Shown piece after piece: positions 5,864 to 13,529 of a stretch of DNA of 26,589 nucleotides. Both the position numbers and the translations under genes were made by a program. This stretch comes from DATGMB01 sp035293845 (lineage in GTDB: Bacteria; Acidobacteriota; Terriglobia; Bryobacterales; Bryobacteraceae): contig DATGMB010000277.1 in assembly GCA_035293845.1 (NCBI GenBank), forward strand, positions 1 through 26,589. Reading direction: 5' to 3'. The notes under the pieces were generated by a model. The model made no database searches and was not told the origin of the DNA. It worked only from the letters and a program-made list of their open reading frames with translations. Every line of letters begins with the position of its first letter. The first letter of the stretch is position 1.

Positions 5864-6610
5864 CTATTGCCCCGTGGATGCGGTGGCTGGCTGCGCGATC
5901 GGAGCGGGCAGCGGGGTGGTCTGCGACTTCGAAATCAGGATGTCCCCGAAACCGATGCGGAGATAGACTTTGTGGCCACCGGGCGCGCTCTCCGGCTCGA
6001 AGCGATGGCCGACCAGCCACGGCCGGCGGATTTCGCGTCCGGCATAATCGGAGATCACATCGCCGGCGCGGCTGCGGGCGTCGAATGCGTACTGCCCATC
6101 GGGCGGAAGGCGGAGCGTAATTTCCCCTCTGGCCGCGGTCACCCGGATGTCGCCGGACACTCCATCGATGTGTACTTCGCCCTCGGCGTCATCGGCGATG
6201 ACGCCGGACGTTCGCGGAAGCCTGATCCGGTAGGTGACTGAGATTCCACCGGCTGGGGCGCGGGGCGGGAACAGGCGGCGGCCGGGGCCGGCGGTGGCGA
6301 CGACGATCTCATTCCCCTGGCGCCCGGTGGTGACGCGAATCCGGTCCAGCTCGGCCGCGGGCACGGGCTTTTCGCGGCCCTCGGAATCGTAGACGAGCGG
6401 CGGCGTTTTGGTGACGGCGATCTCCATGCCGGCCTGGTCCCAGCCTTCGATGACTACTTCGCCAAGCGGGCGCTTGAGATGGAGGACGCCGCCGGCGGGG
6501 AAATCGAGGCGCTCGGTACGGGTGGCGGCGGAGTCCGGGGCGGGCTGATCCTGACTGAAAGCGGGCAGGGACGCGCAGGCGGCGAGGAGGAGCAGGGCGC
6601 GGATCGTCAT
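5864..6610 (-). CDS. Secreted DUF4097-like beta-strand repeat protein
   Basis: 248 residues with a clear signal peptide (MTIRALLLLAACASLPAFSQ). The mature part is all short beta strands alternating with turns: GGVLHLKRPLGEVVIEGWD, IRLPRTSGVIADDAEGEVHIDGVSGDIRVTAARGEITLRL, and FDARSRAGDVISDY. The recurring GxVxIxGxxGDIxVxxxxGxIxL pattern is that of the DUF4097/DUF2807 putative adhesin fold, a right-handed beta-solenoid. The C-terminus GFGDILISK is also typical. It is the last gene of a minus-strand block, 16 bp after the alpha-glucosidase stop. There is no clear ribosome binding site, and a three-codon ATG-GAC-TTA-TGA mini-frame overlaps its ATG, so translation is probably coupled to upstream reading. 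The role is unknown. Confidence 0.7.
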   Translation of the reverse strand: MTIRALLLLAACASLPAFSQDQPAPDSAATRTERLDFPAGGVLHLKRPLGEVVIEGWDQAGMEIAVTKTPPLVYDSEGREKPVPAAELDRIRVTTGRQGNEIVVATAGPGRRLFPPRAPAGGISVTYRIRLPRTSGVIADDAEGEVHIDGVSGDIRVTAARGEITLRLPPDGQYAFDARSRAGDVISDYAGREIRRPWLVGHRFEPESAPGGHKVYLRIGFGDILISKSQTTPLPAPIAQPATASTGQ

Positions 6611-6626
6611 AAGTCCATCGTAACTG

Positions 6627-9134
6627 CTACCGGAGACGGATGTGGTGCGGGCGGCCGTCGTCGCGGAGTTCGATGGCGATCGCGTTGGAGGGGCGCACGA
6701 TGAATTGAAAGCGGCGCGGCGCAGGTTGGTAGGGGCCTTCGGGCGCTGCGACGTCGATAACGGCGCCGCCGGGGCCGGCGCGATAACTCAGATGCGTGCG
6801 GCGGATGGCGCCCTCAAGGTAAGCCTGGCTGAGGCCATCGTCCTCATACAGCCACGTCTCGGCCCGGCCGTGCGCGTCGGGATAGATGGCGAACGTGAGG
6901 GGATCGGCGGGCTTTTCGCCCACGTAGTTCATCTCCGGGGCCAGCGGCACGATCGCGCCGCCGCGCACGTAGAGCGGCACGGTCTCGAGCGGCGCGTCGG
7001 CGCGGATCATGGCGCCGCCGGCGATCCGCTTGCCGGTCCACCAGTCGTACCAGACGCCCTCGGGCAGATAGACCAGCCGCGCACTGGCGCCGGACTTCAG
7101 CACCGGCGCGGCGAGCAGGTCCTCGCCGAGCATGAATTCGTCGTCGATCGAGAGGGTGTTGGGATCGTTCTGGTAATTGAGCAGGAGAGGCCGGAAGATC
7201 GGCACGCCGGTGCGGTGCGCCTCTTCGATCGCCGTGTAGAGGAACGGCAGCAGACGGTAGCGGAGCTTCAGATATTTGCGGATGATGCCTTCGTAATATG
7301 TGCCGAAGCGCCAGGGTTCTTTATCGTAGCTATCGCGCTGCGCGTGGTTGCGGCAGAAGGGCGTGAGAAACGCGAGCTGGTACCAGCGCGTAAGCAGTTC
7401 GCCATCGGTGTGGCCGATGAAGCCGCCGGCATCGGCGCCAACGAAGGCTTCGCCGGAGAGGCCGAGCGAGGCGAACATCGGAATGGTGAGGGCCATGGCG
7501 TCCCAGGTCGTGGTGATGTCGCCGGTCCACATGGTGGCGTAGCGCTGGATGCCCGCGTAGGCGGCGCGCGTGATGACGTAGGGCCGGGCGCCGGGGCGCA
7601 GGCGCAGCAGTCCTTCGTAGGTGGCGCGGGCTTCGATCAGCGCGAAGATGTTGCGGTCCTGAGCGTAGGTGGTGTGCGCGCCTGCATCGTCGAAGACGAC
7701 GTCCATTTGGGTGTTGCCCGTCGGGTCGGTGAAATCCGCGGGCTCGTTCATGTCGTTCCAGATGCCGGCGACGCCATGATCGAGCAGGGCGCGGTGCAGA
7801 TCGCCCCACCAGCGCGCGGCGTCCGGGAGCGTGAAATCGGTGAACACGGCTTCGCCGGGCCAGACCTTGCCGATCCACAGACGGCCATCCTTGCGGCGGA
7901 GGAAATAGTTGCGCGCCGCGCCCTGGTTGAAGACGTAATAGCTGCGGTCCTGCGGGGCGAGCTCGGGGTGGATGGCGGCATCAGAAGCGCCGGGCTCGGG
8001 GGGCTGATATTTGACGCCGGGATCGACGATGGCGACGACCTTCACGCCCTGGCGGCGCAGCGCGGCGGTGAAGGCGGACGGATCGGGAAAGCCGGCCGGG
8101 TCCCAGGTGAAGACGCGGTAGCCGTTCATGTAGTCGATATCGAGGTGCAGCACGTCGAGCGGCAGGTCTTCGGCGCGGTAGCGGCGCACGACCTCCTCGG
8201 CGGTGGCGGCGGGGTAGTAGGACCAGCGGCTCTGCTGATGGCCGAGCGCCCAGAGGGGCGGCATGGGCATGTGTCCGGTGAGCTCGGCATAACGCCCGAG
8301 GATCTTGCGGAAGGCGGGACCCCAAAAAAAGTAGTAGTTCAGGTCGCCGCCATCCGCGGCGAAGAAGATGTAGTCCATGCCGGTGGCGCCGAAATCGAAG
8401 TGGGTGCGGAAGGTGTTATCGAAGAAGATGCCGTAGGCGGCGCCGTTCTCCCAGCCGAGGTAGAAGGGCACGTCCTGGTAGATGGGGTCGGTGCCTTCGC
8501 GGTAGGCGGCGGTGTCGGAGTTCCACATGGTGAACTGGCCGCGGCGCTTATCCAGGCGCGCGGCCTTTTCGCCGAGGCCGTAGAAGTGTTCCTCGAAGCC
8601 GAGCTTCTTGATGGCGGCGACGCCGCCGGTCCGCGGATTGTAAGCCATGGGGAAGCGGTCCGCGTTGATGACGCGATGCGTCGCGGCATCGCGGAATTCG
8701 ATGCGCAGCGGGGTGCGCTCGATCCGCACTTCGAGCTCGGCGGTGGTGAGGAGGATCGCATCGGCGGCGTCCTGAACGCGGAATAGCGGCGTGGGCCAGG
8801 CGGTCCTCTCGATGGCCCACGAACGGTCGCGGGCGGCGAGCGGACGGGCTGGCGAGGCGCGAACGCGAATCAGATCGGGCGCGAGCACCTGGAGCCGGAC
8901 CTGCGACTGGTCCGAGCAGAGGAGGGTGATGCCATCGGGCGCGGAGGCATAGCGGACCACCGGGGCGATGGAGAGGAAACCGGTGAGGTCGAAGGCGGCT
9001 TGCGCCGCACCGCACGCGAGGAGCAGCGAGAGGAGCAGCGCCCGCGCTAGAGGCGCTCGAGCCGCTCCTTCGCGTCGCCGAATTGTTCCAGCTTGATGCC
9101 GAAGCGATCCATGAGGGAGAGGTAGAGGCTGCAC
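6627..9134 (-). CDS. GH31 family alpha-glucosidase, secreted
   Basis: 835 residues if the GTG at 9134 is the start. A retaining exo-glycosidase that releases alpha-linked glucose, or xylose in some members. GIWNDMNEPADF carries the family nucleophile D461, and MWTGDITTTWDAM carries the acid/base D539. Other GH31 landmarks are HFYGLGEKAARLDKR, PPLWALGHQQSRWSYY, LDVLHLDIDYMNGYRVFTWD, FVGADAGGFIG and PFCRNHAQRDS. The C-terminal beta domains include LLAAPVLKSGA and PLYVRGGAIVPLAPEM. The sequence LARALLLSLLLACGAAQA is a signal peptide core, so the enzyme is exported. The start is problematic: no ATG, GTG or TTG lies between 9134 and the hydrophobic core, so the only standard start overlaps the DUF1552 gene by 88 bp and gives a long Arg-rich n-region. 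Confidence 0.92.
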   Translation of the reverse strand: MQPLPLPHGSLRHQAGTIRRREGAARAPLARALLLSLLLACGAAQAAFDLTGFLSIAPVVRYASAPDGITLLCSDQSQVRLQVLAPDLIRVRASPARPLAARDRSWAIERTAWPTPLFRVQDAADAILLTTAELEVRIERTPLRIEFRDAATHRVINADRFPMAYNPRTGGVAAIKKLGFEEHFYGLGEKAARLDKRRGQFTMWNSDTAAYREGTDPIYQDVPFYLGWENGAAYGIFFDNTFRTHFDFGATGMDYIFFAADGGDLNYYFFWGPAFRKILGRYAELTGHMPMPPLWALGHQQSRWSYYPAATAEEVVRRYRAEDLPLDVLHLDIDYMNGYRVFTWDPAGFPDPSAFTAALRRQGVKVVAIVDPGVKYQPPEPGASDAAIHPELAPQDRSYYVFNQGAARNYFLRRKDGRLWIGKVWPGEAVFTDFTLPDAARWWGDLHRALLDHGVAGIWNDMNEPADFTDPTGNTQMDVVFDDAGAHTTYAQDRNIFALIEARATYEGLLRLRPGARPYVITRAAYAGIQRYATMWTGDITTTWDAMALTIPMFASLGLSGEAFVGADAGGFIGHTDGELLTRWYQLAFLTPFCRNHAQRDSYDKEPWRFGTYYEGIIRKYLKLRYRLLPFLYTAIEEAHRTGVPIFRPLLLNYQNDPNTLSIDDEFMLGEDLLAAPVLKSGASARLVYLPEGVWYDWWTGKRIAGGAMIRADAPLETVPLYVRGGAIVPLAPEMNYVGEKPADPLTFAIYPDAHGRAETWLYEDDGLSQAYLEGAIRRTHLSYRAGPGGAVIDVAAPEGPYQPAPRRFQFIVRPSNAIAIELRDDGRPHHIRLR

Positions 9135-10375
9135 ATCTTGCGGTTGTCCTCACCCGCATCGAGATAGTTCAACACGCGGCCGGTTTCGAGCGTGCCGCCG
9201 AGGCCGCCGGCCAGCACGAGCGGCAGGCGGAAGTTATCGTGCTTGCGGCCGATCCACATGTTGGAGAGGAACATCAGGCAACTGTGGTCGAGCACGGTGC
9301 CATCGCCTTCCTGCATGGCATCGAGTTTCCCGGCGAGATAGGCGAACTGGCTGACGTGGAAGCGCGCGATACGCTCGTAGGCATCCGTGTTGTTGGCGTG
9401 CGAGGCGGCGTGGTGGCCCTCGCGCACTTCGAGGAACGGATAGTACATCGCCGAAAGATCGCGCGAAATGATCAGGGACGCGACGCGCGTCTTATTGGTC
9501 TGGAAGGCGATGGCGATAATGTCGCACATCAGGCGCGCGTGCTCGCGCAGGTCCTCGGGCAATCCGTTGGCCGGGCGGTCCATGGTCGCCGCGACGGTGT
9601 TCTTCGCCTTGGCGGCGTCATCGGCGCCGGCTTTCGCCTGGCGTGTGCCTTCGACGCGCTTTTCGACCTCGCGCACGCTGGTCAGGTACTCGTCAAGCTT
9701 GCGGGTGTCGGTCGCGCTGATGCGGCGGCTGAGCGCCTCGACGCGGTCCTTGACGCGGTCGAGGATGCTGATGTTCTGCATGCTGGCGCGGTTGTCGAAG
9801 AGGCTGTCCCAGGCAAGCGACGGGTAGACTTCTACGGGCACGGGCGAATCCGGCGTCTGCCAGGAGATGTGCGAGCTGTAGGCGAGGGAGAAGTTGGATT
9901 CGTGGTAGCCGGTCATCGGCTGGTCGCAGGCGAGCACGATGCTGGACTGCGGTGTTTCGGCGCCCACGCGCGCGGCGATCATCTGGTCCACGCTGATGCC
10001 GGAGTGGATGATGGCGCCTTTCGAAATGTGCGCGCCGGAGAGCAGGCTGCCGGTTTGCGCCGGGTGGATGCCCTGACCGGTGAGGGCCTTGACGAACAGG
10101 CCATCGATGACGTTGATCTTCTGTTTCAGCGGCTCGAGCGGCGAGAGCGTCTTGCTGAGCTTCATCTCCGCGCCGGCGCCTTCGGCGCTCCAGTGATCTT
10201 CGTTGATGCCGTTGCCCAGGAACACGACGGCGAAGCGCTTGGGGAAGGATGCGGCGGGCGGTGTATCGGCCCACGCATCGAGCGACGGGAGAAAGGGCAG
10301 CGCCAGGGTGCAGCCCGCGCCGCGGAGGATCGCGCGGCGGGTCATGCGGGGAGCGGAATTGGTGGATTGCGGCAT
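9047..10375 (-). CDS. DUF1552 Tat-exported protein
   Basis: 442 residues from the chosen ATG at 10375. An ATG at 10384 overlaps the upstream stop as ATGA, but GAGGAG abuts that codon with no spacing, whereas it lies nine bases before 10375. A twin-arginine signal is present (TRRAILRGAG, then the hydrophobic CTLALPFLPSL), so export in a folded state is predicted. DUF1552 landmarks are FAVVFLGNGINEDHW, INVIDGLFVKALTGQGIHPAQTGSLLSGA, SGISVDQMIA, GYHESNFSLAYSSHISW, CDIIAIAFQTNKTRVASLIISRD and LDHSCLMFLSNMWIGRKHDNFRLPLVLAGG. The family resembles sulfatase/DUF1501-like proteins and nearly always sits beside a DUF1592-type protein, as here. The biochemical function is unknown. Confidence 0.9.
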   Translation of the reverse strand: MPQSTNSAPRMTRRAILRGAGCTLALPFLPSLDAWADTPPAASFPKRFAVVFLGNGINEDHWSAEGAGAEMKLSKTLSPLEPLKQKINVIDGLFVKALTGQGIHPAQTGSLLSGAHISKGAIIHSGISVDQMIAARVGAETPQSSIVLACDQPMTGYHESNFSLAYSSHISWQTPDSPVPVEVYPSLAWDSLFDNRASMQNISILDRVKDRVEALSRRISATDTRKLDEYLTSVREVEKRVEGTRQAKAGADDAAKAKNTVAATMDRPANGLPEDLREHARLMCDIIAIAFQTNKTRVASLIISRDLSAMYYPFLEVREGHHAASHANNTDAYERIARFHVSQFAYLAGKLDAMQEGDGTVLDHSCLMFLSNMWIGRKHDNFRLPLVLAGGLGGTLETGRVLNYLDAGEDNRKMCSLYLSLMDRFGIKLEQFGDAKERLERL

Positions 10376-10380
10376 CGTGG

Positions 10381-13300
10381 TCATCTCCTCGATTGGAAAC
10401 TCGCGTTGATCTTTGCTTCGGGATGGGACTTTGCCCCGGCGCGGGACGGCGATGGCCGGGCATTACGGGCGGTGGGTTGGAAATCGGGATTGCGCCGGTT
10501 CAGGAATTGCGGGCTGGTGACGATGGCCTCGACCAGGGTATCGAAGCGGTACTCGCGCGCGGCGAGTCGTTTGGCCATCTCTTCGATCAGGGGCTCGTCG
10601 GAGAGTTCGAGCGAGCGGTCGAGCGCGTAGGCGAGCAGCTTGCGGCAGAACGTATCGATGAAATCGGCCTGGCGGTGTTCGCGGATGTAGTTGCGCACGC
10701 CTTCGAGGCCGTCGCCCTGGCCGCCGCCGGGGAAGTCCGCGTGGGTGTCCACCGGCCGCCCGGCAAGATCCACTTTGCGCGCTTCGCCCACGGGCCCGTA
10801 GCCCTCGAAGACGAGGCCGAAGGAATCGAACTTGGAGTGGCACTGAGCGCACATCTGGACGGAGCGGTGGCGGGCGAGCATGTCGCGCAGCGGCAGATCC
10901 ATTTTGGCCTCATCCGCGGGCAGCTCCGGCACGACCGGCGGGGGCGGCGGAATGACCTGGCCGAGCACCTTCTGCACCAGCCAATGGCCGCGCCGCACCG
11001 GGCTGGTGCGCAGGCCGGGCGAGCTCTGGGTGAGGAAGACCGCCATGGGCAGAATGCCGCCGCGGCCGTACTGGCCGGCGTCATCCACGCGCACCCACGT
11101 GTCCGCGTCGCCCTTGACCGGCGGCATGCCGTAATGCGCGGCGAGCACGGGATTGACGAAGGTGTAATTGCCGTAGAGCAGGTCGAGGACCGAGGCGTTG
11201 CTGCGCATCATGTTCTCGAGGAAGCGCACTGGCTCCTGGAACATGGCTTCGCGCAGGGCGTCATTGAACGAAGGAAAACGGCCGCGATCGACGGTATTGT
11301 TCGTCTCGAAGTGGCGGAAGTCGAGCCAATTGCCGCCGAATTCCGTGGCCATGCCGCGCACGCGCGGCTCGCGCAGCATGCGGCGCGTTTCGGCCAGCAG
11401 GACGTCGTGCCTGGCGAGATCGCCGGCGGCGGCGTGGCGGAGCAGTTCGTCATCCGGCATGCTCGACCAGAGGAAGTAGCTCAGGCGGCTGGCGAGGGCA
11501 TAGGGGGCGAGGGGCTCCGTCGCGGACCTCGCGGGCCGGCCATGGCCGGTCCCGACGGCGGTGTTCATGAGATCGATGCGGTAGAGGAAATCGGGGGACA
11601 TCAGAACACTCACGACCATCTCCCGCATGGCCGCTTCGTGGGCGAGGCCGTCGGACCGGAGCTTCTTGTAATACACGGCGAGGTCGGCGCGCTCCGCGTC
11701 GGTCAACGGGCGGCGGTAGGCGTGGGCGGCGAAGCGTTCGAGCGCCTCGACGTGCTTGGGCTCGGCTTCCACGTGCTCGCGTTCGAGGCGGCGCAGAGTG
11801 GCGTCGATGCCCTCGAAGTGGCGGCGGATGGCCTCGGCCGCGATGGGATCGTTCTTCGGATCGGCCGCGGCCTTCTTCAGGTAGGCATCGCGCAGCCCGA
11901 GAATGACGGCGCTATCGGTGACGGCGTGGTCGGCCGGCCGCGGCGAGCCCGCCTCCGCGCCCTTGCCCTCCACCTCGCCGCTCTGGTTGAAGAAATATTG
12001 CACCCAGGTGCGCTCGGTGTGGGCGGCGATGAAGTCGAACTCCTCCCAGAGCCGGTCGAGCTCCTGGCGGCCGCGCTCGTCGAGGATCAGCTCCATGAGC
12101 GGCTGGTCGTCGCGGAAGTAGCCCATGGTGTTGTGGTAGCCCGCGCTCAGCAGGCGCCCTTTATCCTCGGAATCGTCCGGGAAATAGCGGCCGCGCTCGC
12201 TGATGTAGAAGGCATCGGGAAACACCGAGGCGAAACGCGCGAACGCGGCCTGGTAGCGCGCGCGCTCGGCCGCCGGCACGATAAGGTCTGTATCGCCGGC
12301 GCGGGCCTTGGCGCTGAGCGCGGCCCAGCGCGGCGCGGCTTCCTGGTGGAGGCCGGGATATCGCGGGATGTTGGGGATCACGGGCGGCGGATCGGTATCG
12401 TTGCGCAGATCCGCGGGATCGCTTTCGCGGCGGTGCGTCGCAAACTGCAGGTTCTTCCAGCTCAGCAGCGGCTGCGAACCGGGCGGCAATCCGCGCACCC
12501 GCGGAGCCGCGAACTGCATCGCCGTATCGCGCCGGATTTTGCGGACGAAATCGCGCATGGCGACGCATTGGGCGTGAACGGCAGCCGATGTTTCGCCTCC
12601 CGGCGCGGGCAGCGCGTTCCACATCTGCTGCAATTTGGCGATGGGGCCGAGGGGATCGCGGTCGTGCAGGATTTCCCAGACCATCGGCAGGTACTTGGGG
12701 CTGACCTTGGCGTCCGCGGCGGTGGAGGCGAGAGTGGCGCCGGGTTTGCCGAGCGCGGCCCGGTAACGATAGCGCCAGGCGGCTTCGAAATAATCGGCGA
12801 AATCGGTGGGCTGGCGGAAGTAGAAATCGACGATGCGCTGGATGGCGTACTTGTCGCGGTCGGTTTCGACCAGCATGGGGTACGGCGCGAAGTCGATGCC
12901 GTCGAGAGTGAGAACCAGGTGATCCGCCACGCCGCGCGCCGCCTGGAGGTATTTATTCAGCAGGGCAGGGGACATCGTGAGCGATTCGCCGGAGTTATCG
13001 AAGCCCTCGGGGTTGGCCGGGTCTACGGGGAATTCGCGCGCCGGCTGGAGATCCTGGCCGGTGAGGTCGCGGACGGTGTAATTGTACTCGGCATTACTGA
13101 GCCGGCGCGCCAGCACCACGCCGGGGTCGCCCGCGTTGCGGTGCGCCTCTTCGGAGCGGAGGGCCTGAATCCAATCGAGCACCTGCTGCCTGGCCGCGCC
13201 GGGCGGTTGCGGCATCGGTTTGGGCGGCATCTCGCCCGCGGCGAGGCGCGACCGCACCAGCGCCCAGCGCGGGAAATCGCGCTCCACGGCGTCCATGCTG

Positions 13301-13476
13301 GTGTAGGACTGCAGGTCGAATTGCGCGGCCGGCGATTTCCCGCTATGGCACGCGGCGCAATATTTCGCGACGAACGGGCGGACGGCGGTTTGAAATTGAC
13401 GGTCGAGCTTGGGCGCGGCGCCCGAAGCGAGGGCGGCGCACACGAACAGGGTGGGGAGAGCCCGGAGCGGCAGCAT
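10381..13476 (-). CDS. DUF1587/1595/1592/1588/1585 cytochrome-like secreted protein
   Basis: 1031 residues, secreted (MLPLRALPTLFVCAALASG). It has an N-terminal heme-binding CxxCH (C40-A-A-C43-H44, a Planctomycete-type cytochrome domain) followed by LARRLSNAEYNYTVRDLTG (DUF1587). Next are ERFAAHAYRRPLTDAE (DUF1595), ALASRLSYFLWSSMPDDELL and FGGNWLDFRHFE (DUF1592), and NYTFVNPVLAAHYG and RRGHWLVQKVLG (DUF1588). The DUF1588 region ends in a second CxxCH (C876-A-Q-C879-H880), followed by FIDTFCRKLLAYALDRSLELSDE (DUF1585). The order is that of the family. Overlap with the DUF1552 start gives a coupled pair. A GTGHGRPARSAT segment near residue 640, encoded by a palindromic repeat, looks like an insertion. 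Electron transfer in the periplasm is likely; the substrate is unknown. Confidence 0.92.
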   Translation of the reverse strand: MLPLRALPTLFVCAALASGAAPKLDRQFQTAVRPFVAKYCAACHSGKSPAAQFDLQSYTSMDAVERDFPRWALVRSRLAAGEMPPKPMPQPPGAARQQVLDWIQALRSEEAHRNAGDPGVVLARRLSNAEYNYTVRDLTGQDLQPAREFPVDPANPEGFDNSGESLTMSPALLNKYLQAARGVADHLVLTLDGIDFAPYPMLVETDRDKYAIQRIVDFYFRQPTDFADYFEAAWRYRYRAALGKPGATLASTAADAKVSPKYLPMVWEILHDRDPLGPIAKLQQMWNALPAPGGETSAAVHAQCVAMRDFVRKIRRDTAMQFAAPRVRGLPPGSQPLLSWKNLQFATHRRESDPADLRNDTDPPPVIPNIPRYPGLHQEAAPRWAALSAKARAGDTDLIVPAAERARYQAAFARFASVFPDAFYISERGRYFPDDSEDKGRLLSAGYHNTMGYFRDDQPLMELILDERGRQELDRLWEEFDFIAAHTERTWVQYFFNQSGEVEGKGAEAGSPRPADHAVTDSAVILGLRDAYLKKAAADPKNDPIAAEAIRRHFEGIDATLRRLEREHVEAEPKHVEALERFAAHAYRRPLTDAERADLAVYYKKLRSDGLAHEAAMREMVVSVLMSPDFLYRIDLMNTAVGTGHGRPARSATEPLAPYALASRLSYFLWSSMPDDELLRHAAAGDLARHDVLLAETRRMLREPRVRGMATEFGGNWLDFRHFETNNTVDRGRFPSFNDALREAMFQEPVRFLENMMRSNASVLDLLYGNYTFVNPVLAAHYGMPPVKGDADTWVRVDDAGQYGRGGILPMAVFLTQSSPGLRTSPVRRGHWLVQKVLGQVIPPPPPVVPELPADEAKMDLPLRDMLARHRSVQMCAQCHSKFDSFGLVFEGYGPVGEARKVDLAGRPVDTHADFPGGGQGDGLEGVRNYIREHRQADFIDTFCRKLLAYALDRSLELSDEPLIEEMAKRLAAREYRFDTLVEAIVTSPQFLNRRNPDFQPTARNARPSPSRAGAKSHPEAKINASFQSRR
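11530..11552. repeat. 23-bp dispersed repeat, copy 2 (inside the DUF1592-type gene)
   Basis: It matches 5640-5662 at 21 of 23 bases. In this copy the centre is a perfect 14-bp palindrome, CCGGCCATGGCCGG (11536-11549). On the coding strand it encodes part of GTGHGRPARSAT, which lies between two well-conserved family blocks and lacks their character, as expected for an in-frame repeat insertion. Confidence 0.5.
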
Positions 13477-13487
13477 CCTGGCCTTCC

Positions 13488-13496
13488 ATTATGATA
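13488..13496 (-). promoter_or_regulatory. Promoter -10 region of the DUF1592-DUF1552-GH31 block
   Basis: On the minus strand TATCATAAT contains two overlapping -10-like hexamers (TATCAT and CATAAT). A GGAAGG ribosome binding site and then the ATG at 13476 follow. The 53-bp gap to the ADOP stop leaves room for a promoter here, but no good -35 is seen. Confidence 0.4.
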
Positions 13497-13529
13497 CAGA
13501 TTGCCGCGGCTGGGGCAGAGGACTGCGTC

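Noticed and set aside
5676..6020. Minus-strand 114-codon frame between mscL and the DUF4097-like gene
   Set aside because: Overlaps the 3' end of the recognised gene in another frame, is Arg/Pro rich and has no ribosome binding site.
6642..8786. 714-codon plus-strand frame opposite the GH31 gene
   Set aside because: Antisense shadow; the minus strand has all catalytic motifs of GH31.
10249..13494. 1081-codon open frame on the plus strand opposite the DUF1592-type gene
   Set aside because: It is the antisense shadow of a well-conserved gene in GC-rich DNA; its translation has no domain motifs and is full of Gly/Ala/Val/Arg low-complexity runs.
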